A stretch of DNA of 64,000 nt from Cacajao melanocephalus. Lineage: Eukaryota > Chordata > Mammalia > Primates > Pitheciidae. The translations under genes and the position numbers were made by a program. Within the stretch, counting starts at the first letter, position 1; every line of letters begins with the position of its first letter. The notes beneath the pieces were generated by a model that saw only the letters and a program-made list of their open reading frames with translations, searched no databases and was not told where the DNA came from. Location: assembly GCA_963573385.1 (NCBI GenBank), contig CAUYLG010047345.1, forward strand, positions 62,001-126,000. Reading direction: 5' to 3'. This document shows positions 49,249-59,990 of the stretch, one piece after another.

Positions 49249-49801
49249 TGTGATGGTTAATATTGAGTATCAACTTGATTGGATTGAAAGATGCAAAGTG
49301 TTGTTCCTGGGTGTGTCTGTGCGTGTGTTGCTAAAAGAGATAAGCATGTGAGTCAGTGAGCCAGGAGAGGTAGACGCACTTGCAATCTGGGTGGGCACCA
49401 TCTAATCAGCTGCCAGTGCATCTAAGACAAAAGCAGGCAAAAGAGCATGGAAAGGCCAGACTGGCTTGAATCTTCTGGCCTCCAACTCTCTCTCTCATGC
49501 TGGATGCTTCCTGCCCTTGAACATCAGACTCCAAGTTCTTCAGCTTTTGGACCCTTGGACTTAAAACAGTGATTTGCCAGGGGCTCTCAGACCTTTTGTC
49601 ACAGACTGAAGTCTGCACTATCAGCTTCTCTACTTTTGAAGTTTGGGGACTTGGATTGGCCTCCTGGCTTCTCAGCTGGCATACAGCCTATTGTGGGACA
49701 TTACCTTGTGATTGCGTGAGACAGTTCTCCTTAATAAACTCCCAATTCACATATTCATTTATTCTATTAGTTCTGTCCCTTTAGAGAACCTGACTAATAT
49801 A
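49249..49801 (+). mobile_element. 5' LTR of the ERVL-type provirus
   Basis: Starts TGTGATGGTTAATATTGAGT and ends GAACCTGACTAATATA (terminal CA changed to TA). It holds AATAAA at 49733-49738 just before the R/U5 end. GC-richer than its L1 host. Small open frames inside it on both strands are chance. Confidence 0.85.
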
Positions 49802-49806
49802 GATTT

Positions 49807-49821
49807 TGGTAACAGGAATGG
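49807..49821 (+). other. Primer binding site, tRNA-Leu-like
   Basis: TGGTAACAGGAATGG lies five bases after the LTR. Its form, TGGTAnCAGGAnTGG, fits a leucine tRNA 3' end, the primer type reported for ERVL. At least two positions look changed. Confidence 0.65.
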
Positions 49822-49899
49822 TTTTAGAGGAACAGAATTTTAAAGATGGATTTCTTTAGTTGGTTTTGGAGTTTCTGGAGTTAGCTGCCTAATATATTT

Positions 49900-51330
49900 A
49901 AACCATAAAAAACTAAGGACTCTTCTTCTCACAGTATGGAAAACACTAACAGTCTTTGGCATGAACTATTTAGGGAGTTATGCAAAATAAGTGCATTTGA
50001 TACTCCTGATTCACTGCTTGTAAGATGCAAGGAGCTTAGTGAGTCCATACATAGTAACTTTGACCATATGTAGAGAAACCAAATCATTGGGTGCTCCTAA
50101 GTTCATTGGACAAAGTGATGAAAAAAAGAGATGAACTCCTGGATTCTAACTCTCAGCTCTAAAAGCACATACTGTGCCCTCAAGTCTTCTAAGATTGCCC
50201 TGAGTGAGAGTCTTATATCCTGTAGACAGAAGGCTAAAATTGTGGAAAATCAAACAGAAGCTCTTATCATGTGAGTGGCTGACCTGCAACAAAAAGTGCA
50301 CCCTCAGTCTCACCAGATGTCTGCTGTTAAAGTGAGGGCACTGATTGGAAAAGAATGGGACTCTGCAACTTAGAATGGGGATATGTGGGAGGACCCTGAT
50401 GAGGCTGAGGACACTGAGCTTGTCAACTCTGATGAGCCTTTTCTGCCAGAGGCAACAGCTTCCCCATTCCCAGTGGTGCCAACATCTCCTCCCCAACCCA
50501 CACTGCCATTAGCCTTTTCATCTTTGTCTGAAGTGATTAACCTTGCACTGCCTCAGGCAACAGTAATGGCCTCCTTTGAGGCAGTTGCCAGGCAAAACAA
50601 TGTTGATTCTCCTTAGGACCCACCTCCAATACCCTTTTTTTTTCTAGACATATAACTTGACTAAAGTCCTGGCAGGTCCTTAGAGATGAGGTTCAGAGTG
50701 TGACCCACAAGGAGGTCTGCTATACTCCCGAAGAACTGCTTGAGTTTTCTAATTTATATAAGCAGAAATCAGAACAGGCATGAGAATGGATATTAGGGTG
50801 TGGGATAATGGTGGAAGGAATATAAAGATGGGTCAGGCTGAATTTATTAATATGGGCTCACTAAGCAGGGATTCTACATTTAACATTGAAGCTCACAGAA
50901 ATTTTTTAAAAAGCTTCTAATAGTTTATTTTCTTGGTTAGCTGAATCATGGATCAAAAGATGGCCTGATCTCCCTTGTTTTAATGTGGAGGAATGGATTC
51001 AAAGGCTTAGAAAGATGAAAATGCTAGAATGGATTAGTCATTTTAGACCTACTCATCCCAACTAGGAGGGTCCAGAAAACACATTCTTCACCAATACCTT
51101 GTAAAACAGATTTGAGAGGGGAGCACCTACTTCCCTAGAGTACTGCGATCACTTTTCTCTGTATGATTGATCTTAGAGTGAGAACCATAGTGACCAATTG
51201 GAAAACTTAAATGCAGTAGGAATAGTTGGATCTTGAGGTAGCAGGGGTGAAGTGGCGGCGCTCAAACATCAAAGACAAGTTGGCCATAGTTACCGTAATG
51301 GACATCAGAGGCAAAGCAGCAATCAGAATT
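49900..51330 (+). pseudogene. ERVL gag remnant
   Basis: Gag would form the particle core. A 77-codon open piece (50383-50616) is acidic, then Pro/Ser-rich, and fits a matrix-to-capsid linker. Further on, 50935-51060 reads in pieces as a capsid-like segment (Trp-rich, WIKRWPDLPCFNVEEWIQ). Many stops and shifts lie between. No zinc-knuckle is clear. The assignment rests mostly on position between the primer site and pol. Confidence 0.6.
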
Positions 51331-51639
51331 GTCTGACTCACATAGAGCTCTGGCATTGGCTAATCATAGCATTCCTAGAAGTAAAACTGACAGGAAGCCT
51401 ACTGCATTCTTAATTTATGTAAGCAGAAAACTTCCAAGTTGAGTGGACAAAAAACTAATTTGAATTATAAAAACAGAGAATCATGGTCCCTCAATCAATT
51501 TCCAGACATCAACTAGTTCACAGACCCTGAACCCTATGAACGAAGGGGAGGCCAGGTACCCTTGAGAAAGGACCCTAATACATTATTTATAATTTATACT
51601 GTTAATCTTTCTCCCATCATTCTCCAAGGAGATCTCTGG

Positions 51640-52660
51640 TCCTGATTAAATCCAGTGAGCAAGCAAACACTGGACTTATTGGTGAGACAGTTCTGTGTCA
51701 GAGGATGCGATATGAATCCAACTAAAATTCAGGGATCTTCTACCTCAACAAAATTTCTAGGGGCCCAGTGGTGTGGGGCCTGTCAAGATATTACTTCTAA
51801 AGTAAAAAGTAAGTTGTTTGCATTTTACCCCTCCTACAACCAAGAAAGAGGCACAATGTCTAGTAAGTCTATTTGGATTTTGGAGGCAACACATTTCTCA
51901 TTTTGATGTGTTACTCTGGCCAATTTATCAAATGACCCATTAGGCTGCCAGTTTTGAGTAGGGTTCAGAACATGAGAAGGTTCCACAACAGGTCCAGACT
52001 GCTATGCAAGCTGCTCTGCCACTTGGGCCATGTGACCCAGCAGATACATGGTGTTTGAGGTGTCAGTGGCAGACAGGGATGCTGTCTGGAGCCTTTGGCA
52101 AGCCCCCATAGATTATCACAGCGAAGGTGTGTGATTTAGGATTTTTGAGCAAGTTCCTACTGTCTTCTGCAGATAACTACTCTCCTTTTGTGAAAGAGCT
52201 CTTGGGCTATTACTAGGCTTTGGTAGAAACTGAGTGTTTGACTATGGGTCATCAAATCACCATGCTACCTGAACTGCCTATCATGAACTGGGTGTTGACC
52301 CAACTAGCCATCAAGTGTGGCATGAAAAGAAGCATTCCATTATCAAATGGATTTGGCATATATGTGATTGGGCTCAAGCAGGTCCTTAGGACACAAATGA
52401 GTTACATAAGCAAGTGGCTCAAATGTCAATGGTTCCCACTCCTGGCACCTTGCTTTCTCTCCCCCAGCCAGCACCGATGGCCTCATGGGGAGTTCCCCAT
52501 GATTAGTTGACAGAGGAAGAGAAGACTGGGCCTGGTTCACATATGGTTCTACACGATATGCAAGCACAACCCAAAATTGGGCAGCTGCAGCACTCCAGCC
52601 TCTTTCCAGGACATCCCTGAAGGACAGTGGCAAAGAGAAATCTTCCCAGTGGGCAAACTT
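51640..52660 (+). pseudogene. ERVL pol remnant: polymerase C-terminal part and RNase H
   Basis: A frame at 51655-51906 carries the end of the reverse transcriptase (STKFLGAQWCGACQDITSK). The palm with its catalytic Asp pair is missing: the sequence passes from a protease-region remnant straight to this part. RNase H follows. A 96-codon frame (52220-52510) belongs to the connection region, and the first RNase H strand reads WFTYGS (52533-52550), with Tyr where the family has the catalytic Asp. Not functional. Confidence 0.72.
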
Positions 52661-52929
52661 CTAACCATGCATCTGGTTGTGCACTTTGCTTGAAAGGAAA
52701 AATGGCCAAATGTGTGATTATATATTCGTTCATGGGCTACAGCCAATGGTTTGTTTTTTTGGTCAGGGACTTGGAAGAAGTATGATTGAAAAATTGGTGA
52801 CAAAGAAATTCGGGGAAGAGGTATGTGGATGGGCCTCTCTGAGTGGTCAAAGCCTGTTAAGATATTTGTATCTCATGTAAGTGCTCACAAAAGGGTGACT
52901 TAAGCAGAGAAGGATTTTAATAATCAAGC

Positions 52930-53620
52930 AGATGGGATGACCCGTTCTGTGGACACTACTCAGTCTCCTTCCACAGCCACCCCCGTCATTGCCCAGTGGG
53001 CCCATAAAGAAAGTGGCTATGGTGGCAGGGATGGTGGTTACACATGGGCTCAGCAACATGGACTTCCACTCACCAAGGCTGACCTGGCTACAGCCACTGC
53101 TGAGTGCCCAATTTACCAGCAGCATTGAGCCCTCAATATGGCACCATTCCTCGGACTGATCAGTCAGCTACTTGGTAGCAGGTTGATATATTGGTCCTCT
53201 TCCATCATGGAAAGGGCAGTGGTTCGTCCTCACCAAAATACTTACTCGGGATATGGGTTTGCCTATCCTGCATACAATGCTTCTTCTAAGAATACTGTCT
53301 GTGGACTCAGGGAATGCCTTATCCAACATCATGGTCTTTCACAAAACATTGCCTCTGACCAAGGCACTCTCTTTACACCTAAAGTGTGGCAGTGGGCTCA
53401 GGCTCATGGAATTCACTAGTGTTGCCATGTTCACCAGTATCCTGAAGCAGCTGGTTGACAGTACAGTGGAATGGCCTTCTGAACTCACAATTATAACGCC
53501 AACTAGGTGATAATACTTTGCAGAGCTAGGGCAAAGTTCTCCAGAGGGCTCTATGTGCTCTGGATCAGCGTCCATTATATTGTACTGTTTCTCCTATAGC
53601 CAGAATTCATAAGCCCAGGA
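52930..53620 (+). pseudogene. ERVL integrase remnant
   Basis: Integrase would insert the DNA copy. A frame at 52937-53128 ends ATAECPIYQQH, in keeping with the second half of the N-terminal zinc finger. The next frame (53138-53419) holds NTYSGYGFAYPAYNASSK and later ASDQGTLF, which contains the second Asp of the catalytic triad. The first catalytic Asp region is disrupted, and the frame stops before the domain end. Confidence 0.72.
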
Positions 53621-53849
53621 ATCAAAGGGTGGAAATGGATGTGGCACCACTCAGCATCACCCCAGTGACCCACTAGCAAAAGTTTTGCTTCCTGTTCCCA
53701 TGACACTACATTCTGCTGGCCTACAAGCCTTAGCTCCAGAGGGAGGAATGCTGCCACCAAGAAACACAACAATGATTCCATTAAACTAGAAGTTAAGATT
53801 GCCACCTGACCACTTTGGGCTCCTCCTACCTCTAAGTCAACAGGCTAAG

Positions 53850-53935
53850 AAGGGAGTTACACTATTAGCTGGGGTGACTGACCCCAATTATCAAGATGAA
53901 ATCAGTCTACTACTCCACTATGGAGGTAAGAAAGA
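53850..53935 (+). pseudogene. dUTPase-like tail of ERVL pol
   Basis: In frame the segment reads LAGVTDPNYQDEISLLLHYGG with few gaps, resembling the central dUTPase motif (a Gly-Val-Ile-Asp type turn followed by a Gly-x-Ile strand). dUTPase after integrase is characteristic of ERVL. Only this core is clear. Confidence 0.6.
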
Positions 53936-54379
53936 CTAAGCATCTCTTAATACTAAGAGATCCCTTAGGGAGTCTCTTAATATACCATCCCTCTTACTAC
54001 TGTCAATGGCAAACTAAAACAACTCAATCCAGGCATGACTGAAAATGGCCCAGACCCTTCAGGGAATGAAGGTTTTGGTCACTTCAACAGATTAAAAAAA
54101 AAAATTAAGACCTGCTGAGGTGCTTGCTGAAGGCAAAGAGAATACAGAATGGGTAGAAGAAGGTAGTCATCAATACCAGCTATGACCATGTGACCAGTTA
54201 CAGAAACAAGGACTATAATTGTCACGAATATCTCCTTATTTTGTTAAGAACGTGTTTGTGCATGTATACACTTGCACTCAGAAAATATCTTCATTTTATT
54301 TCCTTTTTTCTTTACCACGTGCCCTAAGATTTATTGACATCATACCAGCATTTAAACGTTGTTAACTTATGTAATAGTA

Positions 54380-54521
54380 CTCCTTGCTCCTCAGCCTGCA
54401 GATGGCCTTTTGTGGGACTTTACCTTGTGACTGTGTGAATCAATTCTCCGAATAAACTCCCCTTCATATATTCATGTATCCTATATTAGTTCTGTCTCTT
54501 TAGAAAACCCTGACCACTACA
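54380..54521 (+). mobile_element. Truncated 3' LTR of the ERVL-type provirus
   Basis: Only the last 142 bases of the LTR remain: TTTTGTGGGACTTTACCTTG, AATAAA at 54451-54456, then ATTAGTTCTGTCTCTTTAGA and the end ACCACTACA. The U3 part is absent, so a deletion joined internal sequence to the LTR end. The right flank TGCAC and left flank GATAC are at best a very worn duplication. Confidence 0.82.
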
Positions 54522-55662
54522 TGCACAACGTGTCAGTTATAGGGAAGGAATAACTTTCTATAGAGTATTTCAAAATTGTTGAGAACATATTTTAAATGTT
54601 CTCACCACAAGAAAAAATAAGTATTCGAGTGATGGATATGTCAGCCTAATTTAAGCATTCCACATTGTATACGTATATTACATCATTTTGTGCCCCATAT
54701 AATTTATAAACTTACAATTTCTCAAAATTCAGCAATAAACAAAACAGAAGCAAAAAGTTACAAAACAGAGAGAAAGTTACAGATTTAGAAGATATATGAA
54801 GAATAACCAACATATTTATAGGTGGAATCCTAAAGAAGAAATCCAAAACAAAAATTAAAACAGTGTGGGATTGGTGGAGGGACAGACATCTAGAATGACA
54901 TATCAAGCAGAGAACCAACGAATAGATCCACACATTTATGACCAACTTCTTTTTAACAAATTTCAAGAGGAAATCAGCGGAGCAAGGATAGTATTTACCA
55001 TACATGGTGCCAGAGCAATTGTACATCCATAGGCAAAAATAAAAATATCAAAACAAACTATTCACTTTGTATCAAATGGATCATTATATCTAAATATAAA
55101 ATGATCAAACTTTACAAGAGGAAAAAAACTTTGTAATCTAGGCTTTAAGTGGAGTGTTCTTAAACATGACACGCAAAGCACACTACATTAGAAGCTTGAC
55201 AAATTTGATTTCATAGAAAAAAAAAAAAAACTTTTGCTCTGTGAAAATTTTTGTTAAGAGAATGAAAAGGCAAGCCAAAAAAATTAGGACAAAATGTTTG
55301 CAAATCTTATATACCACAAAAGACTCATATCTAGAATATATAAAAATAACTCTTAACAAGAAATATATAGTCTAATTAGAAAATGAGCAAAGAAGTTGAA
55401 CAGAGACATCACTGGACACCATGGCAAATAAGCACATGAAAGATGTTCAACACCATTAATAATTAGGGACATAAAAATTAAAGCATAAGATCCCATAATA
55501 CAGCTATTAGAATCCCCAAAATTAAAAAATATATTAACAGCACTAAATTCTGATGTGAATGCATAAAAACTGTCTCTCTCATGTACTGATAATGCAGGTG
55601 TAAAATAGTACAGTAATTCTGGAAATTAGTCTGTCAGGTTTTCAAAAAGTTAAACATATTAA

Positions 55663-56296
55663 CTTATTAAGAGTCTCTAGAGAAATGATATATAGACAGT
55701 CCCCAATTTACAATGATACAACTGGCAATTTTATAGCTATTCTATGGGTAATAGTTACATGCATTCAGCATACTCCTTGACTTAGATGGGATAGTATCTG
55801 GGAGATCAAGTACGTTTAGGAGTGCATATGTGTGCATGTATGTGTAAGCATAGAACACACAATATATATAAAGACATTTAGTAAGGATTTGGCCCACACA
55901 ATGTCATCAGCAGACAACTCCCAAGATCTACAGGGAGTCAACAAACAGAAAAACAAAGAGAGCCAATGCTGCAGTTCTAGTCTGTAGACTGGTAGGCTCA
56001 AGACTCAGGAAGAGCTGACATTTCAGTTTGTGTCTGAAGGCAGGAATATGACATCCCATTTCAAAGGCAGTCAGGCAGGAAGAGAGTCACTCAAGAGAGA
56101 ATCAGACTTTTTGTTTTATTCAAGCCTTCAGCTGAATGGAGAAGGCCTATATACATTAGAGAAGGCAATCTGCTTTGCCCAGTCTACCAATTTAAATGTT
56201 AACCTCACCCAAAACACCCTCACAGAAATACCCAGATTAATGTTTGAGCAAATATTGGGAACTATGTGGCAAATCAACATGTAAAACGAATCATCA
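55663..56296 (-). mobile_element. MLT2-type ERVL LTR, reverse strand
   Basis: Begins with TTAAGAGTCTCTAGAGAAAT (reverse of an MLT2 3' end) and ends near AACGAATCATCACA. Markers are GGATTTGGCCCACACAATGT and CACCCTCACAGAAATACCCA. About 150 bases near its left end do not belong to MLT2 and look like a Tigger-type piece. A frame of 84 codons (56030-56284) is antisense LTR. Confidence 0.72.
55696..55840 (+). mobile_element. Tigger-type fragment inside the MLT2 LTR
   Basis: AGACAGTCCCCAATTTACAA and TTACATGCATTCAGCATACT resemble the 5' end of the same Tigger group seen at 39416-39821, with the TIR better kept here. The opposite end was not found, so it is partial. Confidence 0.48.
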
Positions 56297-57099
56297 CACC
56301 ATACAATTGAGCACTCATGCTCCCTAAATATTTATGCTAGAGAAATAAAAACTTCACATACAAATATGTGTATGGAAACTACAGTTTCATTTGTAATAGT
56401 CCCAAGCTGGAATCAACCTAAATGTCCTTCAGTGGGTGAATGAAAATATCAACTGTGATAACTCATTTGTAATGGAATATAGCAATAAAAAGGAATTATT
56501 GATACACAGAATATGCATGAGTTGCAAGGTCATAATGCTGTATGAAAAAGGCAATCTTAAAGCTTACATACTTTGATTTAATTTAAATAACATTCATGCA
56601 CTGATAAAATTGTATAGATGGAGAACAGATCAGTAGTTTTCAGATTGGATTAATTAAACAGAAGTCCATGTTTCTGAGTCTGTGTGCAACTCCATTCTTG
56701 CTGGCATAGCTACTTTGTGCACGAGACTAATAGTTAAGACGTGGCTGTCAAAATAGGCTTTCTGTCACCCACAAAATGGATTGTATTATGTAGCTGACCA
56801 TTAAGATTGTTACGATCTTCCTCTGTTGAGATTTATCTTTGATGAGTATTCATGAGACATAAAATATTACATTCTTTGCTCATTTAAAGCAAAATAGCTA
56901 CATACATTTTTTCTGCCAAAACCTCATTGTCACCGATTTTCTAACTGGTTCCTGAATACCATTCACATAATTTTTGTGTACATTTAGTAAAGATTCCTAT
57001 GTCTAATTTTCCCTCCAGCCAGAATAAACAATCTGGTGTGCTTTTCAAAGTTCTACCTACTGGGATATTTTCCTACACCACTGTCCTTTCAGGAAGACC

Positions 57100-57540
57100 T
57101 CAGAGAGAAATTATAGCTCTGCAACTGAACCATCTGTTAACCAGGCCCATGTAGAGATATAGAGATAAGAGACAATGGAGCCAGGATATAAGATTTTGCA
57201 CATCTGTGCCACTTGCTCATGCAATTTCCTAGTGCCTTCCAGACTTGCTCAAGCCTGGTTTTATATATATGCCATTTCCATTTAGTGATGAAAAGCTGCT
57301 ACGCATGCCCAATTTATTACTAGTTGATGAAAGGATAACTTAGTGAACAATGATTAAGCATTCAGCCTCTGCTGAGGTTTGCCGGTATGTCCCTCGAAGC
57401 GAACAGTTATCTGTGTAGGATAGCATAATAGCAGCATAATTTGTCCAAAAGCCTACAGGTCTGGGCTGTGATTCACTTTTAGAGGCATGATCGTTAATGG
57501 CTCTACAATGCATTTCTACATGTGAGGAATATGTCAAGCC
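57100..57540 (-). pseudogene. ERVL connection and RNase H remnant
   Basis: A 65-codon frame (57340-57537) contains QPRPVGFWTNYAAIM, in keeping with the connection region. The first RNase H strand reads WLTDGS (57126-57143) and keeps the catalytic Asp that the forward provirus has lost. Stops separate the pieces. Confidence 0.7.
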
Positions 57541-57891
57541 CCATTGTATTTTATTGGGACACCTGTCCCAAGAGGCAAGGCAGCTGTCACAGAAGCCTGG
57601 TCCTGTTTCAGAGTCTCAAGACACAAGACATTATTCAAAACTCTTTTTCACTTACTTGATCAAAGTCAAAGTAGCTCTCCCAAATGAGGTATGTGTTGCG
57701 TCCAAAATCCAAAGAGGCCTACTAGGCATTACATCTCTTTTTTAGTAGGATAGAACCAAATGTAGCAGCTTTTCTTCACCTTCAAAGGGATATCTCAACA
57801 TAACCCTAACCACTATAACTTTAGAGATTTTATGGAGGAAATAGGCCCCAGAAATTTTATGAGATTTTCTATCCTTAAATGTGCTTGTGTT

Positions 57892-58290
57892 TTACCAAGA
57901 TAGAGTAGCTGACACTTCCTGATCACCAGATCTAATAAGCAGCACATCATCAATATAATAGACCACCATAGATTCCTTTAGGTGGTGGAAGGTAATGAAT
58001 TCACTACAGCCCACATTTTGACATAGTGCTAGAAAGTTGATATTCCCTGAGGTAGGACATTGGTGGTTCCATGTTGGTTCTGTCAACTAAAAGCAAATGG
58101 CTTCTAACAGTCTTTACTACTGGGTAACAATAAAGATGCATTTGCCAGATAACAAATTTGTGTATTTGTACCAGGATATATGTTGATTTACTATAGCAAA
58201 AGAAAAATCTGGATGAGTAACTTCCACTGAAATTATCATCTTATTAAGCTTATGATAATCTACTGTTCATAAGGTCCATCTGTTTTCTGG
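57892..58290 (-). pseudogene. ERVL reverse transcriptase palm remnant
   Basis: A 64-codon frame (57892-58086) contains YYIDDVLLIRSGDQE, with the YIDD catalytic motif at 57937-57957. This is the YxDD box that binds the metal ions for DNA synthesis. The upstream part (58090-58290) is the finger and palm region in broken frames. The catalytic box is intact in an otherwise dead gene. Confidence 0.82.
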
Positions 58291-58618
58291 ACAACATGTC
58301 CACAATTTGCAGGGTAGGTCAGCAGGCTGGAGATGCAGGGAAGATTTGCAATTTGAATTCTAAAGGCAGTCTATTGGCAGAATTCCTTCTTGCTTAAGAA
58401 GGTCAGTCTTTGTTCCATTAAAGCCTTCAACTGATTGAATAAGATCTACCCACATTATCAAAGGTAATCTGCCTTAGTGGAAGTCTGTCAATTTAAATAT
58501 TAATTTCATCCAAAAACACCTTCACAGAAACACCCAGAATAATGTGTGAACAAATGTTTATTTGGTCACTGTGGCACAGCCAAGCTGACACACAGAATTA
58601 ACCATCACTTAGTTCTAC
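58290..58618 (-). mobile_element. MLT2-type ERVL LTR inserted in ERVL pol
   Basis: GGTCAGCAGGCTGGAGATGC, AAGCCTTCAACTGATTGAAT, CATCCAAAAACACCTTCACA and CAGAATTAACCATCAC are the 5' two thirds of an MLT2 LTR on the reverse strand. The 3' part (R/U5) is missing. Polymerase coding sequence flanks it on both sides, so it is an insertion with a small loss of target. Confidence 0.82.
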
Positions 58619-59150
58619 TGCTTCCACCTGGCCTTGCCCAACAGAATAGCTCTTTCTACCACTGCCAAAATGTCTAATGTAACAATTTTGCCAGTTGCTG
58701 AGTTTACCACTTCAAATTATTCCTACTAGAACTTTGGGAATAACCATAGTGTGAATGCCGGTACACAGTGGGTGCACTGGGAGACAAATCTAAGATAAAA
58801 CCCATTGACCACCTGTTCTTCGTAAGTCCCTACTCTCTCTGGCAGACCCAGAAAGAGTTTTATGTCACTAAGAATTTGTATTGGCACAAAGCCATTGTCC
58901 ACTAATCAGCAAACAGGTTGATTATCAGCCTTTCACTTAGTATATACACTAACTTGTGTAACTATCCAATAAATTGTCACAGGTACATTTAGGAAGGCTA
59001 GTAGGAAGATTAACAATATAAATTAAGGATCCTTACTCAGGGTAGAGATGACTCAGACTTTTTTCATTAAATGGTCTTTGGTTTTATGAAATGGCTGAAT
59101 CTGTAAATTGGTTGAGAAGCCTCAACTTTATATTTTAATGAGTCAAGTCT

Positions 59151-59559
59151 AACTTCTGTTAATTTTTTCCCACTTACTCAAACCAAGTAAGCTTTACAAC
59201 ACTGCCCATTTGCTTCAGTTCTTGGAACATCATCCTCAACTAACCAATGCTATACATCATTGTCATTTATAATATTTTATGTATTGCTTCAAATGTCCTA
59301 TTATAAGTTATTCACTCTCACCTTGTCTTTGGTGATAAAATGAAACCACTTCCAGAGATACTATCAGGCACACAGAATTTAGTAAACTCAGTTTTATATA
59401 ATTCCTCTCACTGTAATTTTCAGACTAGAGAGAAATGCCATCTCATACCAAACACATACACACATTATCAATAGAGGATATATCTTCTTCTCAAAGACAT
59501 ATGACATAATGTCCTCAAGGACCATTGAAATTGATCTTATTTTGTTTCATAAAGAATCT
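59151..59559. other. AT-rich sequence, nothing recognised
   Basis: No feature seen, though 59480-59559 may be the front of the L1 fragment that follows. Confidence 0.4.
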
Positions 59560-59730
59560 CAAAAAGTTTGGTAAATCAGAAATACTAAAAATATTCTCTA
59601 TTCAGAACACAATGAAATTACAAATTATAAACACAATCCATAAACCAAAAGGTCCTTACATCTGGAAATACCAAAACAACATTAAACAACTCCTGGATGA
59701 AAATAGAAATTCAACTTATAGCATTTTAAA
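59560..59730 (+). mobile_element. Old L1 (L1M) ORF2 fragment
   Basis: CACAATGAAATTACAAATTA, CATCTGGAAATACCAAAACA and TAAACAACTCCTGGATGAAA follow the end of the L1 endonuclease region in order. Short, isolated and worn. The 70-codon frame at 59525-59737 is mostly this. Confidence 0.55.
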
Positions 59731-59799
59731 AATGTAATTGTAATAAATATGTTTCCTATCAGTGATCAGACAAATGTTTTTAGTGACTTTATTAAAGTC

Positions 59800-59990
59800 A
59801 TTTGTTATTTACTATAGATAGATATTATACTATGTACTCAACCTACATACCTCATTTCATCCTCACAGCAATTCCATGAAATAAAATCCAGAATAATCCA
59901 AGATCTATGACTAATGTATATGAGAGCCAGTGTTTCAGAGGAGATCCATCTGATTTCCTGCTCTCTTCATTCGGCTTTATTCTCAGATAA
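59800..59990 (-). mobile_element. MIR fragment
   Basis: CCTCATTTCATCCTCACAGC and AATTCCATGAAATAAAATCC, then ATCTGATTTCCTGCTCTCTTC, fit MIR on the reverse strand with a worn middle. Confidence 0.65.

Larger units (their letters stand above)
49249..54521 (+). mobile_element. ERVL-type (class III) provirus, broken
   Basis: A forward provirus in the 3' UTR of the old L1. It has a 553-base 5' LTR, a primer binding site, decayed gag, a pol region lacking the polymerase palm, RNase H, integrase remnants, a dUTPase-like tail and a 3' LTR cut down to 142 bases. The order integrase then dUTPase is a mark of ERVL. By eye about one in five positions differ between the LTR parts that can be compared, so it is old. 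No envelope gene is seen, as is usual for ERVL. All reading frames are interrupted. Confidence 0.85.
42151..54720 (+). mobile_element. Old L1 (L1M), near full length, carrying three later insertions
   Basis: 5' UTR to about 43570, with a GC-richer block containing degenerate repeats around CAGCAGC and CCAAGCAGTGGAGCCC. ORF1 follows (about 43580-44400), then a long inter-ORF region, ORF2 (about 44960-49130) and a 3' UTR that runs to 49248 and resumes at 54522 (GGGAAGGAATAACTTTC, then GTGATGGATATGTCAGCC) to about 54720. Inside lie an MST LTR, a short L1 3' end and an ERVL-type provirus. Without them the L1 would be about 6.7 kb. Coding capacity is gone. Confidence 0.85.
54850..56640 (+). mobile_element. 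Old L1 (L1M) ORF2 end and 3' UTR, split by an MLT2 LTR
   Basis: From AAACAGTGTGGGATTGGTGG through AGGATAGTATTTACCATACA to TCAAAAAGTTAAACATATT near 55660, then from about 56300 (AATAAAAACTTCACATACAA, AATCAACCTAAATGTCCTTC) to GATGGAGAACAGATCAGTAG near 56640. The two parts join in order once the MLT2 LTR is removed. This is a different L1 copy from the one ending at 54720, because it repeats the late ORF2 region. Confidence 0.8.
56660..59150 (-). mobile_element. ERVL-type internal region, reverse strand, split by an MLT2 LTR
   Basis: Read on the reverse strand from 59150 down: a protease-to-polymerase junction (58620-59050), an MLT2 LTR insert, reverse transcriptase (58290-57890), connection and RNase H (57540-57100), then decayed sequence to about 56660. 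No LTR of its own is attached at either end. The part below 57000 is only placed by continuity. Opposite in orientation to the provirus at 49249-54521. Confidence 0.7.
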
